NCBI GenBank assembly: GCA_036510065.1
Contig: DATCEO010000166.1
Location: 124,001-188,000 of the forward strand
Origin: DASUBV01 sp036510065
Lineage (GTDB): Bacteria > Actinomycetota > Actinomycetes > Streptosporangiales > Streptosporangiaceae
Direction of reading: 5' to 3'
Length of the DNA: 64,000 nt
The notes beneath the pieces are model-generated. The model was not told the origin of the DNA, did not search any database, and saw only the letters and a program-made list of their open reading frames with translations. The translations under genes and the position numbers were made by a program. Shown here in pieces: positions 31,360-41,600 of this stretch; the stretch's first letter is position 1; every line of letters starts with the position of its first letter.

Positions 31360-32538
31360 GTGTCACTGCCCCCGCTGGTCGAGCCTGCCGCTGACCTGAG
31401 TGTCGACGAGGTCAAGCGCTACTCGCGGCACCTGATCATCCCGGAGATCGGCATGGCCGGTCAGAAGCGGCTCAAGAACGCCAAGGTGCTCTGCGTGGGA
31501 GCAGGCGGCCTCGGGTCGCCGTCCCTGCTCTACCTGGCCGCGGCGGGCGTCGGCACGCTTGGCATCGTCGAGTTCGACGTGGTCGACGAGTCCAACCTCC
31601 AGCGGCAGATCATCCACGGCCAGTCTGACGTCGGCCGGTCCAAGGCCCAGTCGGCGCGCGACAGCATCAAGGAGATCAACCCCCTGGTCAACGTGGTGCT
31701 GCACGAGGAGGCCCTGGACAACGACAACGCGCTGCAGATCTTCGCCCAGTACGACCTGATCGTCGACGGCACCGACAACTTCGCCACCCGGTACCTGGTC
31801 AATGACGCGTGCGTGCTGCTGGGCAAGCCCTACGTCTGGGGCTCCATCTACCGCTTCGACGGCCAGGCCAGCGTGTTCTGGGCCGAGTATGGTCCCTGCT
31901 ACCGGTGCCTGTACCCGGAGCCGCCGCCGCCGGGCATGGTCCCCTCGTGCGCGGAAGGCGGCGTGCTGGGCGTGCTCTGCGCGTCCATCGGGTCAATCCA
32001 GGTCAACGAGGCCATCAAGGTCATCACTGGCGTCGGTGAGCCGCTGGCCGGACGGCTGATGATCTACGACGCCCTGGAGATGAGTTACCGCACCGTGCGG
32101 GTCAGGAAGGACCCCGAGTGCGCGATCTGCGGGAAGAACCCGACGATCACCGAGCTGATCGACTACGACGCCTTCTGCGGCGCGGTCTCGGCCGACGCGC
32201 AGGAGGCGGCCGCGGACTCGACCATCTCCGCCACCGAGCTGAAGGGCATGCTCGACCGCGACGACAAGATCTTCCTTATCGACGTCCGCGAGCCCAATGA
32301 GTACGAGATCGTCTCCATCCCCGGCGCCACGCTGATCCCCAAGGACCAGTTCCTCAACGGCACCGCCCTGGAGAAGCTGCCACAGGACAAGCGGATCGTG
32401 CTGCATTGCAAGAGCGGCGCGCGCAGCGCGGAGTGCCTGGCGGTGGTTAAGAACGCGGGCTTCGCCGACGCGGTCCATGTCGGCGGCGGGGTCCTGGCCT
32501 GGGTGAACCAGGTGGACCCCTCGCTACCCACCTACTAA
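31360..32538 (+). CDS. moeZ: adenylyltransferase/sulfurtransferase MoeZ
   Basis: MoeZ activates small sulfur-carrier proteins by C-terminal adenylation and then loads sulfur on them. It serves molybdopterin, thiamine and cysteine routes. The 392-residue length equals the mycobacterial protein. The E1-like domain has GAGGLGSPSLLYLAAAGVG, DVVDESNLQRQ and DGTDNFATRYLVND. The zinc pairs are CYRC and CAIC. The C-terminal rhodanese domain has active-site Cys in LHCKSGARSAE. GTG 31360 follows GGAG by seven bases, and an ATG further upstream lacks this. Confidence 0.93.
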   Translation: MSLPPLVEPAADLSVDEVKRYSRHLIIPEIGMAGQKRLKNAKVLCVGAGGLGSPSLLYLAAAGVGTLGIVEFDVVDESNLQRQIIHGQSDVGRSKAQSARDSIKEINPLVNVVLHEEALDNDNALQIFAQYDLIVDGTDNFATRYLVNDACVLLGKPYVWGSIYRFDGQASVFWAEYGPCYRCLYPEPPPPGMVPSCAEGGVLGVLCASIGSIQVNEAIKVITGVGEPLAGRLMIYDALEMSYRTVRVRKDPECAICGKNPTITELIDYDAFCGAVSADAQEAAADSTISATELKGMLDRDDKIFLIDVREPNEYEIVSIPGATLIPKDQFLNGTALEKLPQDKRIVLHCKSGARSAECLAVVKNAGFADAVHVGGGVLAWVNQVDPSLPTY

Positions 32539-32628
32539 GGCCGCCCCTGGTGACCGGCCTGACGCTGTCAGGTGATCAGCAGGGGCGGGACTGACCCGCT
32601 TGGCCAGGGCAGGCCGTACGATTCCGGT

Positions 32629-33441
32629 GTGGTAACGCAGCCGGGGCCCGCCGACGACGACGGGTCTTTGCCCGCGCCGCCAGCGCGCAGTCGCAGTCAG
32701 GGCTGGCGGCGCCCGGGCCTGCTGATCGCGCTCGCGCTGGGCCTGTGCGGGCTGGCCATCGCCGCGGCCGGCTTCGCCAGCCAGGTGCTCCCCCGGAGGT
32801 TCTCGGCCGCCCAGCAGCGCCATATCGCGGCGTGGGAGCTAGCCCGGCGCTGGCGCGCGCTCCCGGAGGGAGCGATCTTCTCTGCCACCGTGAGCTACCG
32901 GCTGCCCGGCTACGCGCTCGACGGCGGCCAGGGCCTGTCGCTCCCAGCCCATCGGCTTGGCGTCGCCGCGGCTGTCAGCTGCCCCAGAGGCACCAGCCCG
33001 GCGGCCGCCCGGGTTCTCGGCCGCTACGGCTGCACGGCGGTGCTGCGAGCGACCTACGTCGACTCGACCGGCAGCCTGGTCGCCACGGTGGGCGTGGCGG
33101 TCCTGCCGGGCAGCGCCGGAGCCGCGGCGGCCGGACGCCAGCTGGCCGGCTCAGGGCCGGGAACCCAGCGGGGCACGGTACGGCCGGCGCCGGTCTCCGG
33201 AACGCTCGCGGCCCGCTTCAACGACGCGCAGCGGCAGCTGTCCGGGGGAGCGCACACCGGCCCGTACGTGATCCTGGCGACGGTCGGGTATGCCGATGGC
33301 CGCCCGCAGGTCCGGGTGGCCGCTGACTCCTACCTGTCGGCCGAGATGACCGCTCTGGAGACGGGCCTCACCGAGGCGGTAACCGACGTTCTGGGCAAGC
33401 CGCCGCACCCGGCGACCTGCCCCGGGACGCCCGGATGCTGA
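32629..33441 (+). CDS. hypothetical single-pass membrane protein
   Basis: This 270-residue protein has a short Pro-rich cytoplasmic N-terminus and one membrane helix (LLIALALGLCGLAIAAAGFA). A large extracytoplasmic part follows with several Cys (SCPRGTSPAAARVLGRYGC and a C-terminal CPGTPGC). The GTG 32629 start precedes the first sensible coding segment. It overlaps the following mycosin-like protease by seven bases, so the two are probably co-expressed and may act together outside the membrane. No family is recognised. Confidence 0.7.
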   Translation: MVTQPGPADDDGSLPAPPARSRSQGWRRPGLLIALALGLCGLAIAAAGFASQVLPRRFSAAQQRHIAAWELARRWRALPEGAIFSATVSYRLPGYALDGGQGLSLPAHRLGVAAAVSCPRGTSPAAARVLGRYGCTAVLRATYVDSTGSLVATVGVAVLPGSAGAAAAGRQLAGSGPGTQRGTVRPAPVSGTLAARFNDAQRQLSGGAHTGPYVILATVGYADGRPQVRVAADSYLSAEMTALETGLTEAVTDVLGKPPHPATCPGTPGC

Positions 33442-35021
33442 GCGGCGGGCTGCGAAGCGGCGGGATGCGAAGAGGCGGGAGCCGCCGGTCCCGGCTCATC
33501 GCGGTGCAGGCCTCCTGCGGGCTCGCGCTGGCCACGCTGGCCATCTCGGCCACCCTGATCGCGGGGGCTCCGTCTCCCGCCCGGGCCGACAGCGTGCGGG
33601 ACGCCGAGCAGTGGGTGCTGGGCGCGATCAACGCGCCCGCCGCCTGGCAGGTCAGCAAGGGCTCCGGCGTCACAGTGGCCGTGATCGACAGCGGCGTCAA
33701 CGGGGACGTGCCCGACCTGCAGGGGTCGGTGCGCTCCGGCCCTGACCTGACGGGCGTGCGGACCTCGCCGGCGGACCCGAACTGGGGCATGCACGGCACC
33801 TGGATGGCCTCGCTGATTGCCGGGCATGGCCACGGGGGCACCGGCAGCGGCGTCATCGGCGGAAGCGGCATCGTCGGCGTGGCTCCGCAGTCGAAGATCC
33901 TCTCGGTCCGCGTCATCACCGACAAGCTCGATCCTGGCTACGCCGCCTACGAGCGCCAGCCGCTGAGCCGGGGCCAGCTGGAGCTCGCGGAGGCCATCAG
34001 GTACGCGGTCGCCCACGGCGCCGGGGTGATCAGCATGTCGCTGGGCTACGGGGCGCCGAGCCTCCCGGTCCGGATGGCCCTGCAGGATGCCTACGCCCAC
34101 AATGTTGTCGTCGTAGCGTCGTCGGGCAACTCGGGCGATGCCGCCGAGGCGGCCGGCAACGGCAGCGCGCCGTACTCGTTCCCGGCCGTCTATCCGGGGG
34201 TCATCGGCGTCTCGGCCGTGGGCCCAGACGGCCGGCCCGCCGCATTTTCCAGCGACAACCTGTCCGTCACGGTGGCCGCACCGGGCGTCAACGTCCCGGC
34301 AGAGGGCAGGGACTCGCAGTACTGGCTGGTCAGCGGGACGAGCCCGGCATGTGCTCTCACGGCGGGCGTGGCGGCGCTGATCAAGTCCAGATACCCCGGC
34401 CTGGGAGGTGCGGAGGTCGCCGAGGCCATCAACACCTCCGCGTGGCATCGCCCGCCGGGCGGCTACGACCGCCAGGTCGGGCTCGGCACCGTCGACGCGG
34501 TCGCCGCCCTGGCCGCCGCCCGGCGGCTGGCCCGGCGGGGACAGTCAACCAGGGCCGTCTCCGCGACCAGCCACTTCGGCGGCGGCCCGTCGGCCGTCCC
34601 GGCCCCGCCGGTGCAGCCGCGCGGCGCGCTGGCCCTGATCTTGTACTGCCTGCTCGGGGCGGCCAGCCTGGGCCTGATCGGTGTCGTGGCGACCCGGCTG
34701 GTGGCGTTCCGCCAGGGGTCCGGCCCGGACGCCGAGCCGCCCGGGGTGCGCAGGCCAGCCGCGCCGACTCCGGGCTGGGGCCTGCTGACCCGCGACGACG
34801 ATGACATCGACCCCGGGCCCGCGCCCGGCGATGAGCCCGGCACTGACCTGCCCGCCCGCGACCTGCGGGGCTCCGATCTGCCTGGTGCTGACCTGCCCGG
34901 CGCTGACCTGCCCGGCAGCGGCCTGCCGCCGGGGTCTGCCCGCTTCCCCTGGCAGTCACCGTCTGCCGGACGGCACGCCGCTCCCTCCGACCCGGGCGGC
35001 CGCGCGGACGGCTCCGGGTGA
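33435..35021 (+). CDS. mycosin-like S8 serine protease (type VII secretion-associated)
   Basis: A subtilisin-like membrane protease. The N-terminus has an export signal ending near PARA. The catalytic triad is Asp85 (VIDSG), His120 (GMHGTWMASL) and Ser303 (SGTSPACALTAGV), with the oxyanion Asn in SSGNSGD. A helix at about 399-424 anchors the C-terminus. This is the mycosin (MycP) layout used with ESX systems. Beyond the helix is an Asp-rich cytoplasmic tail with pentapeptide-like units (DLRGS DLPGA DLPGA DLPGS, about 476-495). No other ESX genes are in the window, so its partner is unclear. It is translationally coupled to the genes on both sides. Confidence 0.85.
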   Translation: MLSGGLRSGGMRRGGSRRSRLIAVQASCGLALATLAISATLIAGAPSPARADSVRDAEQWVLGAINAPAAWQVSKGSGVTVAVIDSGVNGDVPDLQGSVRSGPDLTGVRTSPADPNWGMHGTWMASLIAGHGHGGTGSGVIGGSGIVGVAPQSKILSVRVITDKLDPGYAAYERQPLSRGQLELAEAIRYAVAHGAGVISMSLGYGAPSLPVRMALQDAYAHNVVVVASSGNSGDAAEAAGNGSAPYSFPAVYPGVIGVSAVGPDGRPAAFSSDNLSVTVAAPGVNVPAEGRDSQYWLVSGTSPACALTAGVAALIKSRYPGLGGAEVAEAINTSAWHRPPGGYDRQVGLGTVDAVAALAAARRLARRGQSTRAVSATSHFGGGPSAVPAPPVQPRGALALILYCLLGAASLGLIGVVATRLVAFRQGSGPDAEPPGVRRPAAPTPGWGLLTRDDDDIDPGPAPGDEPGTDLPARDLRGSDLPGADLPGADLPGSGLPPGSARFPWQSPSAGRHAAPSDPGGRADGSG

Positions 35022-35338
35022 GCGCGGCCCCCGACGCCAGCGAGTTCGCCACCCGGGTGCTGGACGTGGTGGAACTCATCCCGCCGGGCCAGGTCATGTC
35101 CTACGGGGACATCGCCGAGTATCTCGGCGAGGGGGGACCCCGCCAGGTCGGCCGGGTGATGGCCCTGTGGGGTGGCGCCGTGGCCTGGTGGCGGGTGGTG
35201 CACGCGGACGGGTCCCTGCTCGCCGGCCATGAGCGGGCCGCGCTCGCCCGGTATCGCGAGGAGGGCACGCCGCTGCGGTCCGGTGCCGACGGCCGGCCCG
35301 CCGGCATCGACATGCGCCGTGCCCGCTGGGCCGGCTGA
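35018..35338 (+). CDS. alkyltransferase-like protein (ATL, MGMT family)
   Basis: The 106-residue protein has the DNA-binding half of methylguanine methyltransferase (VVELIPPGQVMSYGDIAEYLG ... RQVGRVMAL). The reactive-Cys motif PCHRV is replaced by VAWWRVV, so it cannot transfer alkyl groups. ATL proteins bind O6-alkylguanine, bend the DNA and pass lesions to nucleotide excision repair. The GTG start overlaps the protease stop. It precedes adnA, which is also a DNA-repair gene. Confidence 0.9.
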   Translation: MSAAPDASEFATRVLDVVELIPPGQVMSYGDIAEYLGEGGPRQVGRVMALWGGAVAWWRVVHADGSLLAGHERAALARYREEGTPLRSGADGRPAGIDMRRARWAG

Positions 35339-35386
35339 GAGCAGACCAGCCAAACCGGCCACGGACTGTCGGCATCCTCTGCTGGA

Positions 35387-38300
35387 ATGCCAACCGAGAT
35401 GGAACGGACAGCTCCCGCCTATCGCCTTGTGCGCGCGCCGGTCCCGGCCTGGCGCCCGCCCGTACTGGACGACGCCCAGCGCGCGGTCGTCGAGCACGTC
35501 GGCGGCCCCCTGCTGGTGCTGGCCGGACCGGGGACGGGTAAAACGACGGCAATCGTCGAGGCGGTAACGGACCGCATCGCCCGCCGCGGCCTCGATCCCG
35601 CGCGGCTGCTGGTGCTGACCTTCAGCCGCAAGGCGGCCGGGGAGCTGCGGGAGCGCATCGCCCTGCGGCTCGGCCGGACCACCCGGCGGCCGCTGGCCCT
35701 GACCTTCCACAGCTACGCCTATGCCCTCGTGCGCCGGGAATTCGTGCTGGCCGGCGATGAGCCGCCCACCCTGCTGTCCGGTCCCGAGCAGCTGCTGGAG
35801 GTGCGCAGGCTGCTGCGCGGCGAGGCGAGCGACGGCGGCCGGAACTGGCCGCAGCGGCTTCGGCCGGCCCTGGCGACCAGGGGGTTCGCCGGGGAGCTGC
35901 GCGATTTCCTGCTCCGTGCCGCCGAGCGCGGCCTGGACGGACGCGGGCTTTCCGACCTCGGCCGCCGCCGGGGGCGCGATGACTGGGTATCGGCCGGCCG
36001 GTTCCTGGACGCCTACGCCGCCCGGTTCGACCTCGCGCCCGTGCCGGCCTATGACTACTCCGAGATCGTCCGGATCGCCGGCGGGCTGCTGCGGCGCAAG
36101 GCCGTCCGGGCCCGGGAACGGGAAGCCTACGACTCGATCCTGGTGGACGAGTACCAGGACACCGACCCGGCCCAGGAGGAGCTGCTGCGGCAGCTGGCCG
36201 GTGACGGCCGCGAGCTGATCGCCGTGGGTGACCCGGACCAGTCCATCTACGCGTTCCGTGGTGCGGACGTGGAGGCAATCAGGCGCTTCCCCGAGCGGTT
36301 CCGGGCGCCGGACGGCAGCCCCGCGCAGGTGATCGCGCTGCGCACCTGCCGGCGGAGCGGCCCGGTGCTGCTGGCTGCGTCCCGCCGGGTCGCGGCCCGG
36401 ATGCCGGCTGCCCTCGCGGGCCAGGAGCCGGGCAGCCGCGGTCATCGTGAGCTTGTTCCCGTCCCGGCCGCCGGGCCCGGCGAGGTCCGGATCCTCACGG
36501 CCGCCAGCGCCAGCCAGGAGGGCGCGCTGATCGCGGACACGCTGCGGCGGGCGCACCTGATCGACGGGCTGCCCTGGTCGTCGATGGCGGTGCTGGTGCG
36601 CTCCGCGGCCCGCCAGGTGCCGGTCCTGCAGCGCGCCCTGGCCTCGGCGGGCGTGCCAGTGGCCGTGGCCGGAGACGAGCTGCCGCTCACCGCCGAGCCC
36701 GGTACCCGCCCGCTGCTGGCCCTGCTCACCTGCGCGCTGCGGCCGGGCGCGCTGACCGACGAGACCGCCGCCGAGCTGCTGACGGGGCCCCTCGGCGGTA
36801 CCGACGCGCTCGGGCTGCGGCGGCTGCGGCGGGTGCTGCGCGCCGCTTTCCAGGCCTCGGGGCAGCCGCCGCCTGACGAGCCGCTCGCCGCCGCGCTCCG
36901 GGACCCGCGCGAGCTCATCCCGGCCGGCTGGCCGGCGGGCGGGGAGGCGCCCCTCGGGGCACCGGGCAGCCGCGCCCTGGCCGGCGGCGGGGGTGCGCCC
37001 GCCGGTCCCGCTACCCGCCCCGGCCGCCCCGGCGGCCCGGTGCTCCCGGTGCTGGCCGCCGCCCGGCGGGTGGCGTCGCTGCTGGCCCTGGCCCGCGAGA
37101 CCGCGCAGGAGGGCACCCCGCACGAGGTGCTGTGGGCGATCTGGGACGCGGCCGGGCTGGCCGCGCAGTGGCAGGAGGCCAGCGTGGCCGGCGGCCTGCA
37201 CGGCGCAGCGGCGGACGCGGACCTCGACGCGGTGGTCGCGCTCTTCGACGCGGCCGCCCGGTTCTCGGCCCGGCTGCCCCACGGGTCGGCCCGCCTGTTC
37301 CTGGACAGCCTGGTCGGCCAGGAGATCGCCGGCGAGTCGCTGGCCGAGCACGCGCCGCGCGGCGACGCCGTGGCGGTCCTGACCGCGCACCGGTCCAAGG
37401 GCCTGGAGTGGGACCTGGTCGTCGTGGCCGGGGTCCAGGAGGGATCGTGGCCGGACATCCGCCAGCGGGGCTCGCTGCTGGGCATGGACGAGCTGGTCGA
37501 GATGGCCGCCGGCCGGCTGGACGAGCGCGCCGCGGCGGCCGACGCCGCGGCGGCCGCGCTGGTCTCCAAGCTGCTGGACGAGGAGCGCAGGCTCTTCTAC
37601 GTCGCGGTGACCCGGGCACGCCAGCGGCTCGTGGTCACGGCCGTCGGCGGCGCGGAGAGCGAGGAGCGGCCGTCGCGGTTCCTGGCCGAGCTGGCCGGGG
37701 ACCAGATCGGGATCGAGCAGACGGCCGCCGGCCGGCAGTGGCTCTCGCTGCCGGTCCTGACCGCCAGCCTGCGCCGGGCGGCCGCCGACAGCGGACTGCC
37801 CGGCCATGTGCGCCGGGCGGCGGCGGCCCAGCTGGCCCGGCTCGCGACGGCCGGCGTGCCCGGCGCGGCCCCCCGGCACTGGTATGCGCTGACCGAGCTG
37901 AGCAGCGTCGGCCTGCCGATTCCGGGCGAGGTCAGGCTCTCGCCGTCACGGGTGGAGACCTTCACCAAGTGCGGGCTGCGCTGGCTGCTGGAGGCGGCAG
38001 TCGGCGTCGGCTCGCCCGCGGTGGCCCGTGACTTCGGCATCGTGATCCACGCGGCGGCGGCGCTGGCCGCGGAGGGCGCCCCGGACGGCGACATCGCCAA
38101 GCGCATCGACGAGATGTGGCAGCACCTCGATTTCGGCAGCGCCTGGTATAGCGCCAAGCAGCGCGAGCAGGCCGAGCGCATGGTGGCCCGGTTCCTCGAC
38201 TGGCACCGGAGCAACCCGAGGGAGCTGGTGGCCGTCGAGCAGCAGCTGTCCGTGCGGGCCGGGCAGGTCACCATCACGGGGCAGGTCGACCGGCTGGAGC

Positions 38301-38686
38301 GCGACGCCGACGGCACCGCGATCGTAGTTGACCTGAAGACCGGCAGCTCCCGGCCGGCCGACGCGGAGCTGGATCGCAACCCCCAGCTCGGCGTCTACCA
38401 GCTAGCGGTGCTGCTGGGCGCCTTCGAGAAGCTCGGGCTGACCGAGCCCGGCGGGGCGGAGCTCGTCCAGGTCGGGAAGGCCGGCCTGTCGGCCAGCGTC
38501 CGGGTGCAGCGCCAGCGCGGGCTGTCCAGCGACCCGGAGCCAGGCTGGGCGCTCGAGCTTGTCGAGACGGTCGCGGCCGGGATGGCCGGGCCGGTGTTCC
38601 AGGCGACGGTCAACCCTGGCTGCCGGGTCTGCCCCGTGGCCGCCAGCTGCCCGGTCCACGAGCGCGGCGCGCAGGTGAGCCCGTGA
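35387..38686 (+). CDS. adnA: AdnA subunit of the AdnAB helicase-nuclease
   Basis: AdnA with AdnB resects DNA double-strand breaks in actinobacteria. The 1099-residue protein begins with a UvrD-like motor: Walker A GPGTGKTT (47-54), motif Ia TFSRKAA, Walker B LVDEYQDTDPAQ and GDPDQSIYAFRGAD. Motifs V and VI follow (TAHRSKGLEWDLV, FYVAVTRARQRL). The C-terminal RecB-type nuclease has VHAAAAL, GQVDRLE and VVDLKTGS, and Fe-S Cys residues (TKCGLRW and GCRVCPVAASC). A Pro/Gly-rich insert lies near residues 505-560. The stop overlaps the adnB GTG. ATG 35387 or 35399 may be the true start. Confidence 0.93.
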   Translation: MPTEMERTAPAYRLVRAPVPAWRPPVLDDAQRAVVEHVGGPLLVLAGPGTGKTTAIVEAVTDRIARRGLDPARLLVLTFSRKAAGELRERIALRLGRTTRRPLALTFHSYAYALVRREFVLAGDEPPTLLSGPEQLLEVRRLLRGEASDGGRNWPQRLRPALATRGFAGELRDFLLRAAERGLDGRGLSDLGRRRGRDDWVSAGRFLDAYAARFDLAPVPAYDYSEIVRIAGGLLRRKAVRAREREAYDSILVDEYQDTDPAQEELLRQLAGDGRELIAVGDPDQSIYAFRGADVEAIRRFPERFRAPDGSPAQVIALRTCRRSGPVLLAASRRVAARMPAALAGQEPGSRGHRELVPVPAAGPGEVRILTAASASQEGALIADTLRRAHLIDGLPWSSMAVLVRSAARQVPVLQRALASAGVPVAVAGDELPLTAEPGTRPLLALLTCALRPGALTDETAAELLTGPLGGTDALGLRRLRRVLRAAFQASGQPPPDEPLAAALRDPRELIPAGWPAGGEAPLGAPGSRALAGGGGAPAGPATRPGRPGGPVLPVLAAARRVASLLALARETAQEGTPHEVLWAIWDAAGLAAQWQEASVAGGLHGAAADADLDAVVALFDAAARFSARLPHGSARLFLDSLVGQEIAGESLAEHAPRGDAVAVLTAHRSKGLEWDLVVVAGVQEGSWPDIRQRGSLLGMDELVEMAAGRLDERAAAADAAAAALVSKLLDEERRLFYVAVTRARQRLVVTAVGGAESEERPSRFLAELAGDQIGIEQTAAGRQWLSLPVLTASLRRAAADSGLPGHVRRAAAAQLARLATAGVPGAAPRHWYALTELSSVGLPIPGEVRLSPSRVETFTKCGLRWLLEAAVGVGSPAVARDFGIVIHAAAALAAEGAPDGDIAKRIDEMWQHLDFGSAWYSAKQREQAERMVARFLDWHRSNPRELVAVEQQLSVRAGQVTITGQVDRLERDADGTAIVVDLKTGSSRPADAELDRNPQLGVYQLAVLLGAFEKLGLTEPGGAELVQVGKAGLSASVRVQRQRGLSSDPEPGWALELVETVAAGMAGPVFQATVNPGCRVCPVAASCPVHERGAQVSP

Positions 38687-41600
38687 CTGAGCCCGCGGTC
38701 CGTTACAGCCCCGCGCAGCTTGCCCGCCTGCTGGGCGCCGCCCCGCCCACGGCAGAGCAGGCGGCCGTCATCGGCGCGCCGCTAGCCCCCATGGCAGTGA
38801 TCGCCGGAGCCGGCTCGGGCAAGAGCGAGACCATGGCGGCCCGGCTGGTCTGGCTGGTCGCCAACCAGCTGGTCCGGCCCGAGCGGGTCCTCGGGCTGAC
38901 GTTCACCAGGAAAGCCGCCGCCGAGCTGGGCGAGCGGGTCCGCACCCGGCTGGACGGGCTGCACCGCGCCGGCCTGGCCGGGCCGGCCACCGGCGAGCAG
39001 CCGGGCGAGCCGACGGTGTCCACCTACCATGCCTACGCCGGCCGGCTGGTCGCCGACCACGCGCTGCGGGAGGGCCTGGAGCCGTCGATGCGCCTGGTGA
39101 CCCCGGCCGTCTCCTGGCAGATAGCCGCTCGCGTGGTGGCCGCCTACGACGGGCCCATGGACGCCGTCAGCTGGGCTCCGGCCACGGTAACGGCGGCGGT
39201 CATCGACCTGGCCGGCGAGCTCGCCGAGCACCTGCGGACGGCGGACGACGTGCTGGCCGTTGGCCGGTCACTGGATCGCCGCCTCGCGGAGCTGCCGGGC
39301 CGGATCCCGGCCCTGGCCCTCAAGGTCGTCCGCTGCCAGGCCGCGCGGGAGCAGCTGCTCCCGCTGGTGGCCGCTTATCACGCCGCCAAGGCCGCCCGGG
39401 AAGTCATCGACTACGGCGACCAGATGGCGATCGCCGCACGGATCGCTGCCCGGCACCTGGAAGTGGGCACGGGCGAACGCGGGCGTTACCCGGTTGTATT
39501 GCTCGATGAGTACCAGGACACCAGCCACGCTCAGCTGGTGCTGCTCCGCTCGCTGTTCGGCGGCGGCCACCCGGTCACCGCGGTGGGCGACCCGTGCCAG
39601 TCCATCTACGGGTGGCGCGGCGCGAGCGCGGGCAACCTGCGCCGGTTCAGCGCGGACTTTCCCGTCGCGGAGGAGCGCCCGGCCCCGGTGCTGCTGCTGT
39701 CCACGAGCTTCCGTAACACCGGCCGGGTGCTGGCCGCCGCCGGCGGTGTCCAGGCCGGACTGCGCGCGGCGGCGCCGGAGGTGCCGCTGCTGGTCGCCCC
39801 CCCGGGCCGGGCCGACCGTGGCCAGGTGGTGTGCGCGCTGCTGGAGTCCTCGGGCGCCGAGGCGGCCTGGGTAGCCGACCAGGTCAGCGGATTGCTGAGC
39901 CTGGATGCGGGCATCGCGCCGGACGGCAGCCCGTGGCCGGATGGCCGGGCCGACGCCGTTCGCCCGTCCGACATCGCGGTGCTGTGCCGCAAGCGCGCTC
40001 AGTTTCCGGCGCTGCGCGCGGCGCTTGAGGCGCGCGGCATCCCGGTCGAGGTGGTCGGCCTCGGCGGGCTGCTGACGGTCCCCGAGGTCGCGGACATCGT
40101 CGCCACCCTGCGGGTGCTCCACGATCCGACGGCCTCCGACGCGCTCGCCCGGATCCTGACCTCGCCGCGGTGGCGGATCGGCCCGGCCGACCTGGTGGCG
40201 CTAGGCCGCCGCGCCCGGGCCCTGGCCGGTCAGGCCAACAGCGCGGCCGGCGGCGCGGCGGGGGGAGGAGCCGACAGAGCGGCCGGCGGCGGTGCGGCCC
40301 GCGGCGGCCAGGCCGGCGACGCTGCCGGGGCCGGGGCCGGGGAAGGCCTGCTGGCCCAGGCGGTGACCGACCTGACCAAGGAGATGGGCAGCCTCATCGA
40401 GGCTCTCGACGACCTGGACGGCCCGGCTGCCTACTCACCGGCCGGCCATGCCCGGCTGGCGGCGCTGGCGGCCGAGCTGCGCTCGCTGCGAGCGCATGTG
40501 GCCCGGCCGCTGCCTGACCTGGTCTCCGAGATCGAGCGGACCCTGTGCCTGGACATCGAGGTGGCCTCCCGGCCGGGCGTGGACCCGGCCAGCGCGCGTG
40601 CCGACCTGGATGCCTTCACCGACGCGGCGGCCGCCTTCGCGGGGGACCGGGAGGAGCCCACGCTGGGCGCGTTCCTGGCCTACCTGAGCGCGGCGGAGGA
40701 AGAGGAGTTCGGACTGGAGGGCGGCCGGATCGGCGAGACCGACTCGGTGAAGCTCGCGACCGTGCACGCCGCCAAGGGCCTGCAGTGGCCGGCGGTCATC
40801 GTGCCCGGCCTGGCCGGCGGCGCGCAGTCGCGGATCTTCCCGGCCAAGCCCAAGGTGGCGACGCGATGGACGGAGAACCCCCGGCTGCTGCCCTTCAGCC
40901 TGCGCGGCGACGCGGCCGACCTGCCGGCGCTGGCGGGCCTCGCCGCCAGCGACCTGGCTATCTTCACCCAGGCCTGCACCGACCGGGAGCTCGCTGAAGA
41001 GCGCCGCCTGGCCTACGTGGCCGCGACCAGGGCCGCGTTCTGGCTGGGGTGCACGGGTTACTGGTGGGGCGACGGGGTGTCCCGGCTGGGCCCCTCGGAG
41101 TTCCTGGGAGAGGTGCGCGCGGAGTGCGAGGGCGGGGCGGGAGTCGTCGACGTATGGGAGCCCGAGCCGGAGCCCGACGCCACCAATCCGGCACTGGCCG
41201 AGCCGCCCACCGCGGCCTGGCCGGCCGCTGAGGCCGCCGGCGCCCGCTACGACGCCATCCGGGCGGCCGCCGACCTGGTCACCCGGGCCATGACCGAGCT
41301 TGAGCGCCGCAAGCAGCGGCCCAAGCGTCATGAACGTGGCGTCGTTACTGCTAGAGCAGCAGCAACGGCACGTTCACGCCGCCGGGCGGGCGGGGGGAGC
41401 GAGCTGGGACCGGGGCCGGGCCCAGCGAGCGCGGCAGGGCCGGGAGCGGGCTCAGGCGATGGCGGGCCGGAGCCGCAGCCGGGGGCGGAGTCCGAGCGCG
41501 GCGTCGGGCCGGATCCTTACCAGGAGCTGATCGCCTCGTGGGCCAGTGAGGCCGACCTGCTGCTCGCCGAGCGGGCCCGGCGCCGCGCCGGGGGCCACGC

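Noticed and set aside
35018..35338. Active methylguanine methyltransferase
   Set aside because: The PCHR motif is absent (VAWWRV), so it is an alkyltransferase-like protein.
34463..37879. Minus-strand frame of over 1100 codons opposite adnA
   Set aside because: It is a GC-bias shadow of adnA and the protease gene, rich in Arg, Gly, Gln and His, with no domain.
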